A DNA stretch of 64,000 nt, from NCBI GenBank assembly GCA_027382625.1, contig JAJKFJ010023213.1:116381-180380 (forward strand). Direction: 5' to 3'. Below, piece after piece: positions 11,199 to 23,878 of the stretch. The stretch comes from Tetmemena sp. SeJ-2015. Lineage: Eukaryota > Ciliophora > Spirotrichea > Sporadotrichida > Oxytrichidae. The notes beneath the pieces were generated by a model. It was given only the letters and a program-made list of their open reading frames with translations. It did not search any database and had not been told where the DNA came from. Each line of letters starts with the position of its first letter. Position 1 is the first letter of the stretch. The position numbers and the translations under genes were made by a program.

Positions 11199-13410
11199 TT
11201 GACAACGCTTACTAAAACTTCTCTGTTATCTTGAACGGCCTTTCTCAAAGTTTCCATGTTTGAATCAACCAGCTCACTTATATCTCTTTAATTTTTGCCT
11301 TTTATTGATTGCTCTGTGAGCTTTGCACAGAGTGTCTTGATGTTATCCAGTTGCTTTGTAACCTTGGATCCAATCTTGATAATTTCCTCGTCTATGTATC
11401 TGCTTAAGAAATGTGCTCGTTCAGCTGAGTCATGAGCCGCATCCTTCACATCTTTCATAAGTTTCTGTAAAGTCTTATCACTCTGCTCCTTTGATGCCTG
11501 CTACCTCGACCATAACGTTCTTAATCAGTCCCTAGATGAGAGTCTTATTCTCCCTCTCTGCTTAAAGCCTGCTATCAACCTCCATCTTAATCATTTCACT
11601 CAACTTCTCAGTTACTTGCACTTGCTAAGCTTTGAAGCCTTCAACATCGTACCTCACTCCATCAGCCACTCTTCCAATCTCAGTTCTCAGATTTATCTCT
11701 TATTGAGTTCGAGCTAGTTCTTCCTGCTTGACCCAGCCGTTTATATTTAAAATTTATGGTACGGATTTGAGTCTCAAGAGATGTTTGAAGAGATAGAATA
11801 GCTTCATCTTTGCGCTAGAACTCTGCTCTGACAATAGAGTCCATGGCTGCATATCTGTCTCGCATCTCCTCTCTTTCGTGCTTCGTCTTCTCTTAGTTCA
11901 TCTTATCCTTCACATCAAGTTAGTATCTAATGTCATCAAGAGATCTCATTCTCTCCTCTTGCTCAAGCAAAAGTCTGTTCACGAGGTCTGTCATCTTTAT
12001 CTCAAGTCTTCCTTAAAATTCATTCTAGACTTGAGATAACCTGTTTAAAGTCCTCGTTATAACGTAGAGAAGAGATTTCCAGTCTGGACAAGTTTTCCCT
12101 CTCCTTTGATTGCTCAGATTTGACAAAGTGTAAGTTCTGCTCCACGTTAAGTAATTTACTCTCTAGTCTTTCGACCACTTCATTCATCATATTCTGTCCA
12201 AGATCCCCTCTTCGCTCATTTGAAATAGTGTTTTACTCGGTCGATACGAGTCTCGCTTCAAGAGTTTGAATCCTGTTCTCATAATTGGAGTTCAGGTTTT
12301 GCATGTAGTCAATTTGCTTTTCATATTCTTAGCCCAGGCGTACTACTTCATTAAAGAGCACAGTAGACTTCTCCTTTTATTTGACTTGTCCCAAATGATC
12401 CTCATTCAGCTTTTCTTGGAGGAAAGTTCGCATTTGGGTTAGCTCTGAGTCACTCTGAGACTAGATGCTCTTAATGAAATTCATGAGCTCTCTATTGTTC
12501 TCATCAGCCACTCTAAGTCGCTCCCTCATCTCCATCTTGGTCTTTTCTTCCCTTCTAATATTCTCCTCCAAAAATCCTATCTTTGACATGACCTCGTTGA
12601 TGCTGAAGTGTTGCTAATCAGCTGAGTACTTGATCGTTGACTCTAGTTTGTTTCTAGCATCTCGCTCCGAATCAGCGATCACTTGCGCCTTCCTGTTAAG
12701 TTGTTGCACTTAAGAGTCAACTGAGTTTAGCTGAGAGATGAGATACTTTATCATTCGGTCTTGGTCCTCAAACTTAGAATCCAGATCATGCAGCAACGCC
12801 TTTCCATCCATAGAGCTTGGTCCAAATTTGAGCATCCGATCTTGAGATAGAATCTAGGGGAGACCTCCGTCGGTGAGGGGAGGCAACTGTGAGGAGGGTA
12901 AGAGCATGGAAGAGGCTACGTTATTAGATTATTGCTGTAACTGATTGCTCAGAGGGCGTTGCAGTCTCACTGGCCCTCTTGCATCAAAGCCGAATTCATC
13001 TCTAAAATCCATCTTCCCATCCTATCTCACATAATATTCTATTCCTCTTATATAATCTCGGAGAGTCAGATATCATAGTAGAGTTCTAGTTGTAGTCGAT
13101 GTTAGCAGTGGATGGTCCTTTGTAGTTTTTGATAGTGGGTGCTGCTGAGTTGAAGTCATCTAGGGACACTTTCTTCCTCAGGCGTCTGTCATTTTATTAG
13201 GATGAGGGTTGACCCCAGTTTTGCAAGATGTTTTAAACGTTTTGACTTGCATTCGACTAATTCCTTCCCAGGATCTATAAAAATACAGTTAAATATAGCA
13301 CTCAAAGCTTAAACAGTATTCTTAGACTTCAAAAAATGTGTTTTTGCTGGCAATGAATGAGAAAGGAATGAAAAGTGTTGGTAATTCTGACTTACTCTAG
13401 GCAAAGACAT
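11199..13410 (-). CDS. Scrambled coiled-coil gene, block 1
   Basis: The start is ATG 13410; exon 1 encodes only M-S-L-P-R, followed by a 121-nt GTAAGT...TATAG intron (13275-13395). A Ser/Gln N-terminus and a long charged coiled coil follow (roughly 12,980 down to 11,199). Internal features are a 19-nt intron at 12012-12030, a 13-bp IES at 11740-11752 and one frame slip near 11,505. A junction near 13,000-13,060 is unresolved. The block ends at pointer AGTAAGCGTTGTCAA (11199-11213). The same 15 bp at 10272-10286 continue the coil in frame (V-L-V-S-V-V-N-K-T-N-E-E-V-E). A structural cytoskeletal role is a guess from composition only. Confidence 0.7.
11740..11752 (-). other. Putative 13-bp IES, pointer ATAAA
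   Basis: ATAAA (TTTAT on +) lies at 11740-11744 and 11753-11757. Removing 13 bp of pure A/T joins Q-I-R-T-I to N-G-W-V-K-Q-E-E in frame. There is no GT...AG option. Confidence 0.55.
12012..12030 (-). other. 19-nt intron inside a perfect inverted repeat
   Basis: On the minus strand the insert starts GTCTAG and ends TTTAAG. Removal joins V-I-S-R to R-L-E-I-K in frame. The arms ATCTCAAGTCT and AGACTTGAGAT (11 bp each) form a perfect inverted repeat around it. Confidence 0.5.
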
Positions 13411-13604
13411 TTTCTAAATAAAGTATGCTGCTTAATGAAAATATTCTTAAATTTATAATTCAATTCGGCTTCAGATAAATTAAAGTAACTTACTCTCACA
13501 TAATTTAAAGCAAGGATGGATGGGATGTTCTAAATTTAAATTCAAAATAAATAGGGAAGTCTTCTTTACCATCATACTTCTATCTCACTTTATCTCTACA
13601 GAAT
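13411..13604. promoter_or_regulatory. Short divergent intergenic region
   Basis: About 195 AT-rich bases lie between the start of the minus-strand coiled-coil gene and the plus-strand POC5. Both genes must have their promoters here. I see no clear motif beyond the A/T bias. Confidence 0.35.
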
Positions 13605-16551
13605 ATGCTATCACATAACCCACTTAGAATATCACATGAGTCTCTAGACCTAGATGACATAATCTCTGACCTCAACGAGGGCAATCCAAAACTTAGTAAT
13701 GCCAATTTAAATATAACCGGCTCAACCAATGCTTATCAAGATTTTAATAAGCTAGCTCTGAATCCTCCAGGTTTAAACTTCGCACCCATCAATTCTACCT
13801 AAGCTGATAGCGCCTCTTTCCAAGAAATGAACTCCTCTCATTTTCAAAGCCAGCAATAACTCTCCACGCAGTAGATGAATAGCGTTGAAAATAGCTCTAG
13901 AGATGGAATATCTTAAATATCTGCTGCGCAGAGGACGGGCCAAACTTAATCACAAGCACAAGGATAAGTTAAATCAGTCACAAAGGAGCTAAAATCAACA
14001 AGTTCTGCCTCTTAAAAGACTTCAAAGCCGCAAAGTACAATTGGAAAGTAAGGAAGCACAACAGCAGGTGTCCCTAAAAGCCAGAACTCGACTAAACTAG
14101 GAGTTTAGGGAACCAGCATATCTAATTCGACCTCTGCTTAGAATAATCCAAGTGCAAATCTTAATAAGGAGAATTCAAATAAGGCTGTCAATCAGAGCCA
14201 TACTTCTATATTAAATTGTGTGATTAATTTTTCATTCTATGGTAGATGAAAGCAAAGCTTCAAAGCCTTAAACTTAAGTGGTTTAAAGAGACTATCTTCA
14301 AAGCACTACGAGTGAAACTTACACAAACAAGGACTCTTAGTCCAATGCTGCTTATCACCCTAACGAGAGATATGGCAGCTCTAACTACAAGTTCGACAAT
14401 CTTTCCTCTGTTGCAAATCATGATGACTTCGAAATGTAAACTTCAGCTGCCAAATCTCAAGCCACTGAAAACCAAGTACCCTTCTACTTAAACAGACAAG
14501 CTAATGGCGGTGCTAGCTTACCTTCTCTGGGTGGAACAGATGAGGATGTTGAAGGCTTCTAGAAGAAGTTAGACACCCTGATCATCAACATTAGTAATCA
14601 TATTCCCTGAATTGTAGGATTGAATGTTTTAAACTTCAGGTCAGAGACTATGAGTGAGTTTATGAGAACTAAGAAGCAAGTTCTGACTGAATAAAATGCC
14701 ACCATCGATGCTGAGAGGAGAAGATGCAACACTCTGCTAGGTGTCAAGTAAAATGAGATTGAACAGCTAAAGGAAAACCTAGGCCAAAAGTCTAAGATGT
14801 GCGATGAGCTCTCTATTAGATGATTAATTACTACTTATTATCCTTTTCTTTGTTAAGTTTGAGATGCGAAATTATGGCTCTCTGGGCAGGTAAAGGCAAG
14901 ACTCTAGCTAGAATGAAGGTCTTACAGTTTAAATGCTTCAACGCTTTAAAGACATACAGAGAGTTCAAAAAGCATTCTAAGAAAGTACTAGAGCACAAAC
15001 TTGAGGCACATAGAGAAGCAGTTAAGAGAAGGGCATTCTTGGCCTGGGAAAAGCAATACAAGGAGTGGAAGATTGTTAAGAACAGAGATGACTTTGAAAA
15101 AGCAGTGAAGAACGAGCTGCAACATATATGTGCTCAGTACTCCAAGGAAATTGAGTCTCTCAGACAAAAACTAGATGAAGCTAATACCATAGTAGATCAG
15201 GAGAATAAGAACAAAGCTAAAAGAAGAAAATTATTTTCTTGTTTATAGAAGCTATGATGCAGGAGAATCTCAAGAAAGCATTTATGAGAGGAGTATGTGC
15301 GCTAAACTTTGAAGCTATGAATATCCTCAACCCTAATGACAACACAGGTTTCCAAACTCAAATCGAAAGAGAAATGGAAAGACAAGTCAAATAGATTCAT
15401 GAGTAAGCATTTAATTTTTAAGTTCAGTTTGCCATGAATGACATAGCCAACCAATCTGTTTCTTCCAATATTAACAACAGAATGCCAATGGATGTAAATT
15501 AGAATTCCTAAACTCCGTCCTTCAACTCTTTTGCAACTAATCAGTCAAACCAGAAGATGAATTTCCCTCCCAACGTTCCAAACCCTTTCGATCATAACTC
15601 TTTAGAAACAATTATTATATATATATCTAAATTTATATTACTCGAGTTACCAAGCAAGTGAAAGATCAATGAATGTTACAAATGGAGATGAGAACTCTAC
15701 TGAAAAGAAGTTACTCTAAATGGATTACCAAAGCAATTTTGGAATCACTGATTATAAAAAGGTGGAGACTAAGGACAGCATGTGGAAGCCAGCTCCAATT
15801 ATGGGATCCTAAATATTGTAAAACTCTGGAGTCACTATAAACCACGGCATCTTGAATTCCAAGCCTTAAATTACCCAAATGCTAAAGGGACAGCCTTCTA
15901 CTACTGATAATTACTTTCTTCCTTCTCACTTTGCAAAAGTGAATGAACCTCTCATTAGAAATCATTAAGAGGGTGGATTCAGCCTGGATGATAAAGTCTT
16001 GATGAATATTCATTAATTTTAATAATTAAAGAAAAAATAGAATATTTATTAACTTTTAAATATTTAAACAAAATAATATATAAGTTCTAAGTACACAAGA
16101 CAAATTTTTAAACTAACGATATTTTTCTGGAATATCATAAATATAGATTCTCTAATTTCATTTATCTTTCACTAATAACTAGATAAGTTACCCATCATCC
16201 TCTCTTCCCGATTTTGTGTCGCAACCAACAGTTTCTAGCTATATGAACTAAAGCCTGGCATCATAATACGGAAGCAGCCTCCCAAGTAATATCCCTCAAA
16301 TGGAGAATATTTTCTCATCAGATCAAAACTCCTCTATGTAAGGAAAAACAGTTTTTGCTTAAGGAAACTTGAATGGAATGACAAGTGTGGGAGCTGTAAC
16401 TCAAACTTCAGCTGTGGGAGGCAAGACCATTACTGTCGGAGCTAAGGGTTAATCTGCAAATGGGCAAGTTGGAATAAATAACTCAGCAGGTTTATCTTCT
16501 ACAACTAAGAAAGGAAATGTAACTTCAACAATTGCCAAATCTAAGAAGTGA
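13605..16551 (+). CDS. POC5: Centriolar protein POC5
   Basis: POC5 is a centrin-binding protein of the distal centriole/basal body. The diagnostic C-terminal motif is clear at about 15,255-15,320: L-K-K-A-F-M-R-G-V-C-A-L-N-F-E-A-M. It is preceded by W-E-K-Q-Y-K-E-W-K and a coil (14,870-15,230) typical of the family. The N-terminus is Ser/Gln/Asn-rich. A 28-nt GT...TAG intron is at 14218-14245. A TGA near 14,609 is bypassed by an insert with a short TAT pointer ahead of M-S-E-F-M-R-T-K-K. A 44-bp IES (AGATG) is at 14818-14861. Further AT-rich breaks near 15,230, 15,620 and 16,010-16,190 are not fully resolved. The tail is S/Q/G-rich and ends K-S-K-K, TGA 16549-16551. Confidence 0.8.
14818..14861 (+). 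other. Putative IES in POC5, pointer AGATG
   Basis: AGATG lies at 14818-14822 and 14862-14866. Removing 44 bp of AT-rich sequence, which includes an in-frame TGA, joins E-L-S-I-R to C-E-I-M-A-L-W in frame. There is no GT at the left edge. Confidence 0.75.
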
Positions 16552-16772
16552 TGAATATTTAAAGAGTATACATATATTCGAGCTCATACGATAATTCTAA
16601 CTTTGAATTCTCTATTTTTACTTCGCTTACTCGAGAGATTAGATTGAAAATTAGGAACGCTTTTTCAACATACATTTAAATACAAAGTGTTAATTGCTAT
16701 TCTATCCTGCAGATAAATAGCCTTATAAGTTTTTATTGACAAGCTGTTGTTATTATCTTGTCTCTATATTTA
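16552..16772. other. Intergenic AT-rich spacer
   Basis: This lies between the converging ends of POC5 (+) and the PAP2-family gene (-). No open frame, repeat or RNA-like element was seen. Confidence 0.4.
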
Positions 16773-18643
16773 TCATTGTCTTTTCTTGTTAAATCTGTCT
16801 CCTCCTTATTATCTGCTCTCAGAGCTGCTGCCAGAGCTCTCCCACTAGTTCTACTTCTTCTTATTGTTGTTCTTGTTCTATCCTACTTATTGCTTTGGTG
16901 CGAGCTCATTCTCAGTGTTAGACTCTGAGTTATTGAGGTAGCCTGTTTCTTGAGATTTGGTTTTTATAGTTTAGGGTTTCTATTCAGCTTTAATCTCAGC
17001 CGCTCCTTGGTTGCTAGTCCACTCGCATTGGATTTTTTCTAAGCCCATGGATTTTTCAAAAGTGATTTCCTCGATTGATTCGTTGATGGCTCCTCCTCCA
17101 AGTTTCCAGCCCATAAATTTGAACATGCCGAATAAGTACATGCTGCCTAGGGTGCCTGGCATGATACTCTTGCACAGAATCACCACTAGGAAAGAGTTGT
17201 GTTTGCTCACGAAGTAAGGAAGCAGGGAAATCCAGTTCAGGGACAGACCTGCGAAGATACGCTTACTGAAATATATGGATCCTAAATAAATTATCAACTA
17301 TATATTGCTTAACAGTCACAAGGGGAGGTGTGCGATAGAAGTAGTTGAATTCATTGAATCTCCTCTGCTTGAACAAGCTATGCTATCCATGGCCTGTGAG
17401 GAACTAATCAAAATAGAGCCCTAGCATAGCTCCGATGAAGGAGAAGGAGATGTTGTACTTTTCAAAGTTTTAGAGCTCTGGATCTACGTGCAGGTCTACA
17501 TCTACGCAGTTCTTCTTGATGTTTTCAATCCAAAAATCTTAGAATTCATGTATAAGAAAGCATAAAACTATTATAGTGTCTTAAATCAGGGGTTGCTTAA
17601 AAGTTTAATAGAGAGGATATAAGGGGTTGGGTTGTTTGCTGAGCCGTGGAAGTAGAGTGCGACTTGTATAAGGTAAGCAATTATAAAGCCTTTGATAAAT
17701 GGGTTCCAAACGAGGAATTTAGTAGAATTTTGCCTAACCTTAGTCACGAAGAGGTATATTTCGTATTGGATCAAGTGTGTGAAGGTGTAGAAAATTACAA
17801 AGCCGTACATGTATCCTGCGATCACTTGATTGTGAGTATGCACTCCATTCATTTATAAATTATGAAGATATAAGGAATAAACCTTAATAAAATTATAAAG
17901 TAGAATTGTAGATACGGCCAAAGCCTATGAAGCCAGCAAGCATCACAAATCCAATCCAGATGCCTACTCTGTGTCTTCTCAGTCCAGAGTACTCTCTAAT
18001 AAATGCTTCCACTATAGATGCGTAAGTGATATCACGATGAATATAGATCAATAGTTAGTAAATTTTATTAAAATGAGAGCATGACCTGATGGGTTTCCAT
18101 GTTCTAGTCTGCACTTGTAAGGCTTCAGATCTGAAACGAAGAACGGACGGGGCTCATTGTTAGCACTTTTTAGCATGCATATGAGTCCCTAACTGAATGC
18201 AGTACTTAAAATAATCAATTTTACTAACATTTTTGTACACAGACACAGAGTAAAACTCTTTGGAGTGTCTAGGAGATTGACGCAAATTAACAGCACAAAT
18301 GAGATTCCATATTTGTCGCAGAGCTCGCTAACTATCTAACAAATTCTATCAAATGTTCTGCTTGGATAGTTCTCTCGCAAGTACTTTGAATGCTTGATGC
18401 TCTCATTGAAAAGTAGGTCACGTAACAGGAAAGGAGCACATTAGCTAAAATGACTTTTATAGATATTGTTAAGAAAGAATCAAGAATGATAACGAAAAGC
18501 ATGAGCATTACTAGTCCAGAGAATTTCATAACTCTCAATTTCACATTCTTATACTTTGCACTCGCTTCAAGAGCTTCTGCATGAGTGGCACAGACCATGC
18601 TCTTCAAAGGTCTGTAGGATGATGTCGACTTTTTCTTTGCCAT
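16773..18643 (-). CDS. PAP2-family membrane phosphatase
   Basis: This is a multi-pass membrane enzyme of the PAP2/glucose-6-phosphatase/lipid phosphate phosphatase type, which removes phosphate from lipid or sugar phosphates. The start M-A-K-K-K-S-T is at 18643. Catalytic landmarks appear in order: N-E-P-R-P-F-F (about 18,165), G-N-P-S-G-H-A (about 18,100; the PSGH motif) and G-R-I-Y-N-G-V-H-T-H-N-Q-V-I-A-G (about 17,830; motif 3 His with Q-V-x-x-G). Hydrophobic segments follow, and the Q/K/S-rich cytosolic tail ends at TGA 16773-16775. Joins needed are a frame slip in a T run near 18,480, an AT-rich insert between PSGHA and S-I-V-E-A-F, and an insert with pointer AAT just before the motif-3 His. 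A junction near 17,300 is unresolved. Confidence 0.75.
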
Positions 18644-19009
18644 TTCTATAGTTTTGATGTCTACCTGATTGGATAACAATTTTAAATCTTCATAATGTTT
18701 ATGAATAACTGGTGTCTGAGATGGAAGGTAATTCCTAGTTTAAATTCTAGTGAGTTAGAAATGAATACCTATTTCCTATTTAATAAATTAATACTAGAGG
18801 AGCAAGTTGCCGACTCTCTACTGGTGATGTAAGACGTTTAAACGTTTCAAATTGATTTCTTCAAGCTTGAACTTTCTCTCATTCCTATGTTGATTCTCAT
18901 AGATTTCAGTGATGTAGAAGAAGAAGAATAATGTGAGTATATTTTAGCTCTATAAATTTGCAATCACTTTAAAAAGTTCTTTTGGAAACCAGATATTCTC
19001 CAGTTTCCA

Positions 19010-19986
19010 TCAACAACAATAATAAAAGAGATACAAATTTTATTCATCAGGTGCGTCTGTCAACTTCAGTTCTCCAAATGTTCCGTGCTACAGACTTCCT
19101 GGGTTTACTATCTAAACTTGCTTTAATTTATCGATTCCAGAGCCCTAGTGACAGTGACCATGCACATTCACAGCTATCCTTCCTTAGTTAAGCAGCAGTA
19201 GTTCAGATTAGATAAGATTAATGATGATATACTTATATTAATTTTGAAGATTAGTAAGGCGATCCAAATTTAATTACCCCAGTCTCCATTCTTATAAATG
19301 AATGTATGTAATAGAGAAATTTAATTCTTGCTACCTTATCATCTGAGGTGGAGCTCCCTCTCGGTCCATCGTGTGTCATCAGCAAGATATTCTTTGGCAA
19401 GTCAGGGTTTTGAACTAGCTTTTCTAAATCTTATCTGTATTGTGCATCCGATGCGTATGGGAAGGGGAAGTATATAGGTTCAGATTTTACTTAGAAAGCA
19501 TTAAAAGCATACGTGTAGATAGAAAATTTTAACTTCTCCGTGCTTAATAAAATCTGAAGGGGTAGATCCTCCGAGAGCAACTAAGGCTAGATTAGGTTTC
19601 AATTCTATCCAATCCATGTGTAGGTTTGTTGAGTCAGTGGACAATTAAGGGCGAGTATCCGTATTCAAGTCAAAGAGACTAACAGGATCATGATTACCTG
19701 GGATGTAGAAAATGGGCACACCAGGAACTATATCCTCAACCTCACTTAATACCCTAGCAATGTCTTTTTCAGCTTATTACTGCACCTCAGAGGAGGGGTT
19801 TTAATCATGGTTAACGCAAGCTATGTCACCTGGAATTAGCACACAGTCATAAATGTAAAAATGAAACTTTTTTCTCTTTGCAAACCAATTTTATCATAGT
19901 GGGGCTTGATTTCAATGTCCCCTATTTTATTTTGAACTCTAGAGTTACGATGCTCGTTCATCCATATTTTCAAAGCTTTGAGTTGG
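19010..19986 (-). CDS. Calcineurin-like phosphoesterase, main block
   Basis: This metallophosphoesterase fold carries most of the metal-binding motifs: G-D-I-A-C-V-N-H-D (about 19,820), G-N-H-D-P (about 19,690), T-H-D-G-P (about 19,370) and G-H-C-H (about 19,155), followed by N-P-G-S. What is missing is the first motif, D-x-H, normally near the N-terminus. That motif lies 3.9 kb away at 23879-23986. The 10-bp pointer CCAACTCAAA (TTTGAGTTGG on +, 19977-19986) is shared by both blocks and gives F-D-Q-L-K-A-L-K-I-W-M-N-E-H in frame. There is a frame slip in an A run near 19,865, and an insert follows S-T-P-S-D-F. Stop TGA 19010-19012. Confidence 0.75.
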
Positions 19987-20105
19987 CTTTAAACGATAAG
20001 GCTCGAGAAATATCAAAACTTAAAGTAAACTTAAAATAGTTTAAATAAATAAGTAGTGAAAGTAAAGTAGCGCTTAAATAAAGTAGTTAATTATTATGTT
20101 CTTTC

Positions 20106-22494
20106 TCATCTTCTTGATGCTTGACGACCTATTAATTTAGCCTGCTTGACATCTAAATTGCCCATCATTTTAACTGCTATCTACTCAATAAGAGTGTTTC
20201 CTATGATAGAACATATGTAGGGAATAATCCAGCCTCTTAAATGATCTTAAGTATTGAATTGTTGAGATGAATATTATCTAGTATTCTCATTTTGGATTGG
20301 GCTGTTAGAGCCTGGTATCAGAATAGTGATCAATGTTTCAACATCAAATATTGGAATATCATTTGTTTTCAAGCACAAAAGCAATGAGCCAACAAGGATT
20401 GTGAATACAAAGCCTGCCAAGTTTGCGAAAGTACTCGCCTTAAACTTTCTCTTTTCTCTTCTCCTCCCTTGATAAGTTGCAGTTAGCAGAACTAACTTAT
20501 CCTTGGAGTGAATTCTTACCATCGCTAGTTTAATCCATAGATATAGATCGATGATTGTCTTGAGTAAATTGTTCAAGAAACTGGCAATTCTCAAAGCTCT
20601 TATTAGAACAATAGGATAACTATGGGTGAGTAAGAAGTTGAAGAATAAAAAGCTGATGGTATTTGCCAACCAAGGAAACCAAGGCATCGTAATCAAAAGC
20701 AAGGAAGATACTACTCTCGCTAGAGCAATTAGCTTAGCCGAGATAAAGGATTATATTTCGTAGACTGAATTGAGAGAGACTCTTGAATTTTCTATTTCTC
20801 CACTGGAAGAATCATGGATATATAAGTTAGTATGTTTAAGAGTTGCAACAGCAGATTTAAAGTCCAAGTAAATTCTGTCTGATAATTTAGCATGCCTCAA
20901 TTTAGAGTAAAGGTATTGATAGAATACCCAAAATGGCAAGAAAACGTTGATAACTACCCCTCTTACCAAAAAGTAGAGAAAGTAATTTAGGATGGTAACG
21001 AAAGCTGTCTCATTGAAATGAGATTGTACACCTTGCTCTTAAAATGTTAAAATATAACTCTTGGAAAGACAAGTTTGGAGCTTAAGAAGTCTTAATAAAT
21101 GGCTTATCGTCACTTAATGATAGGAATTCAGACTCTAAGAACTTGCCACTCGTAAATAGCTCAGGTTCAAATTTTTATGTTTGACCTTGACTCAATCTCA
21201 AGACCTTTCCTTTAGTCTATTTGTAGCTTTAGAGGTCAGTTGAGAAATGAATACTTTGAGAGATAGGAAGCTCTCCTCTGAGCCTGAATATATATCCAGC
21301 CTTATCTAATTACTCGTTGAATTTAGGTTTGATCCTAAACTCCAAGCAAGAATATTGGCCTAAGATACAAATCTCTACACCATCATTTTTACTTTAGTTG
21401 AGTTGGAAGTTCCAAATATCCTTTTCATTTCGGAAACTGCCACTTATTCCCTTTATTCAAAGCTTATCAAAGACCAAATTTTATTAAATGAATTTTAAAA
21501 TTTCCTAAGAAGCCTTCCTGACTAAGTATAGTTTCATTCTTATGTTTTTAACTAGGTCTGAAGCAACTAATCCATTGATCTTAGGCTAGTTATCAGTTTT
21601 AAGCCCTAATCTATTAGCCTTATTAGAAAATAACTCCTCAGCTGCTCTGAAAAGCCTCAGCAGGTATTTTGAACTTCGATAGAAGGCTTCTCCTTGGCTT
21701 TCCCCATAACTTATCTCGGTATAGTGCTTCATATCTTTTAAAAAGTCCCCTAGCTATTCATTGAGGGAGGAAAGGAGCTGCGAATTTGAAATCTTGTTAT
21801 ATCGAAGAGTCTTTCTCTACTCAGCCTCTTAATCTGCTAAGTTAACTCTTAATTTATGATCAATATACATCTTGGTACAAATTTAGCAATTAAACTAATC
21901 ATTTCTAAAAATATTAGCTCTTTATTCGCTGCTGACTTAAGCAAGTGCTCCCTCGCTGAAATACATGTCTTAGCCAAAGAAGGCAGCCTCAGAGATCAGC
22001 TTTCTTATCTTTACAGCCAGACAGTCGAGCATCTTCCAGACAGAGAAGGGAATAAAGTCTCTTGATTTGAAGTTCCTCTTAGTCTGACGATACTAAAGCT
22101 GCAATTTCTTAATGAGTGTACACCTCTCTAAGTACAGAGCGCTTTTCACCTACATAAATTTGCAACTGTGATACTCCTTATAGTAATTGTAAAGTTTTTA
22201 GGAGTCCATGAAGGCCATGTTGCTCAGACTGGATTCCCTTGTCTCTGCCTGAGAATATAAATACTCTGAAGAATAGAACCCATTTGAGAAGTTACTGCAG
22301 CTCTCAAAGCTTTAGAATCTGCAGTTGAACTCATGATTAAAATATTAAAAAAATACTAAGAGTTACTCTTCTAATAGCTTTAACTGAGATTTCTTAGCTT
22401 TGCTGAATGCATCATGTATTTGTAACTTCATTTTTTCATCTATAGATTCAGATATTGTCGCATTAAGATGATCTTCCCATTCCTCCGCTTCCAT
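20106..22494 (-). CDS. Multipass membrane protein, unknown family
   Basis: The start M-E-A-E-E-W-E-D-H-L is at 22494. The N-terminal ~350 residues are soluble and charged (contains F-N-C-Q-I-C-T-K-M). A beta-rich middle (V-E-I-C-I-L-G-Q-Y-S-C) precedes several hydrophobic helices (about 21,000-20,330), among them F-V-T-I-L-N-Y-F-L-Y-F-L and I-T-M-P-W-F-P-W-L. The C-terminal helix contains W-I-I-P-Y-I-C-S-I-I-G-N, and the gene ends at TGA 20106-20108. A TGA at 21457-21459 lies in frame (F-D-K-L, stop, I-K-G-I-S) and the frame continues in the same phase. There is one frame slip near 21,010 and a possible 27-nt GT-AG intron near 22,340. No homologue recognised; a channel or transporter is possible. 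Confidence 0.6.
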
Positions 22495-22614
22495 GAAGTT
22501 TGCTTGCTTATTAAAATGAGATAATAAAATTCTTAATAAAAACTAATCTAATGCTTTATTAGAGCAGCTTAAAACTACTTAACTTAATTGACCTCTTTGA
22601 AAAAATACTAAGGT

Positions 22615-23651
22615 TCAGGGCTAGGTCTCACAAGGAAAGGAGAGCCAGCTTTAACTCATCTTCAGTTTCCTATATAGCTCCCAAAGAGAAATATTGATAT
22701 TCACATCAAGTGCATAACACATAGAACTGCCCCATTCAGTTTCGAATGCTTCATGTAAAACCTTAAGAGCTTCGATATCTTGGTTCCTCCAATCCTTAGA
22801 TCTTATATTTATGTCGTAATCAGACTCAGGATAGAATAATTTTAAAGCTATTCCTCATAATTCAATATTCAAATATCATTAAAGGATATAAAATGATTAG
22901 CTGCAAATATGTAGAGATATTTTATAGGATCTCTGCTACCTGTTCCTAGATCCAAAATTAGAGAGAAACTGAACATCTCATTTAGAGAATTCAGAATTGA
23001 GTCAACATAGAACTTTCTAAATTAATTGAGGTACATCATCAAGTCTCTTCTAAGATGTTTAGGGAAATCTTTTAGCCTTTGATTTGCAAATTACTCTCTA
23101 GAATAACTTTGATTATCGTTAATTAAAGTGTCTGAGATAGAATCATCATCCTCCTCCTCCTCTTCTATTTCCTGAGAAGCTTAAATTTAATCTTTCATCA
23201 AAATTGTCTTAATTTTTTCCCAGCCCTAAACATCTCTAATAAGCATGGCCAGAGAATAATTGTCGCTCTTTAAATGTCTAATAGCAGTAGCAAATTAATC
23301 TTGCTGGCTTAGAATAAGCTAGTCTATTTAATCTGCACTCTTAAAAATGCGTTGGTAATAATCTGGTAGCAATTCAACATCCATGAGCTCTCCTTGCTAA
23401 TATGCCGTCATCAATTTGATGAGTACTTCTCTTTTCTCTTTCATTATCATACTCATTTTGGTTTTAAAGTTAATTTTTAGTGTTTTATTTTTGGTAAGAT
23501 GAGGGTCAAACTTCTTCTCCACAATTTCGGTGTTAAGTGCAAATCTTGGAGTCAGTTCTGAAATCCTAGCTGAGATGAATGAGTTCTGCTCTCCACAGCT
23601 CTTTAGGGCAGCTGTTTAATTGGATTTAAATAGAAGGGGCTCGTTTAGCAT
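22615..23651 (-). CDS. Hypothetical protein
   Basis: ATG 23651 (M-L-N-E-P-L-L-F) to TGA 22615-22617. The protein is alpha-helical and charged with an acidic stretch (E-I-E-E-E-E-E-D-D-D). A hydrophobic part reads S-L-I-L-D-L-G-T-G-S-R-D-P-I-K-Y-L-Y-I-F-A-A-N-H-F. An insert of about 36 bp with a short ATA repeat (near 22,880) interrupts N-H-F-I and A-L-K-L-F-Y-P-E-S; removal restores the frame and there is no GT...AG alternative. The C-terminus includes W-G-S-S-M-C-Y-A-L-D-V-N. The whole gene sits between the two blocks of the phosphoesterase gene. Confidence 0.6.
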
Positions 23652-23878
23652 TTATTTATAAGACTTATTAGCTTTTAAGAGAGATTTAAAGTGAATGAGT
23701 GAATGAGTGAGTGAGGGAGGTTGTAGGCAGGAGTAAATTTAAAGGAAGCAGTAGCAAGCTATTTATTAATAATATGATTATTTCACATTCAAGCATATAA
23801 GGTAGCAAGCAACCTATCAGATTTTATAACATGTGAATAAACTATTCCATTATTCTGATCTAGAATATTAGAATTTAT

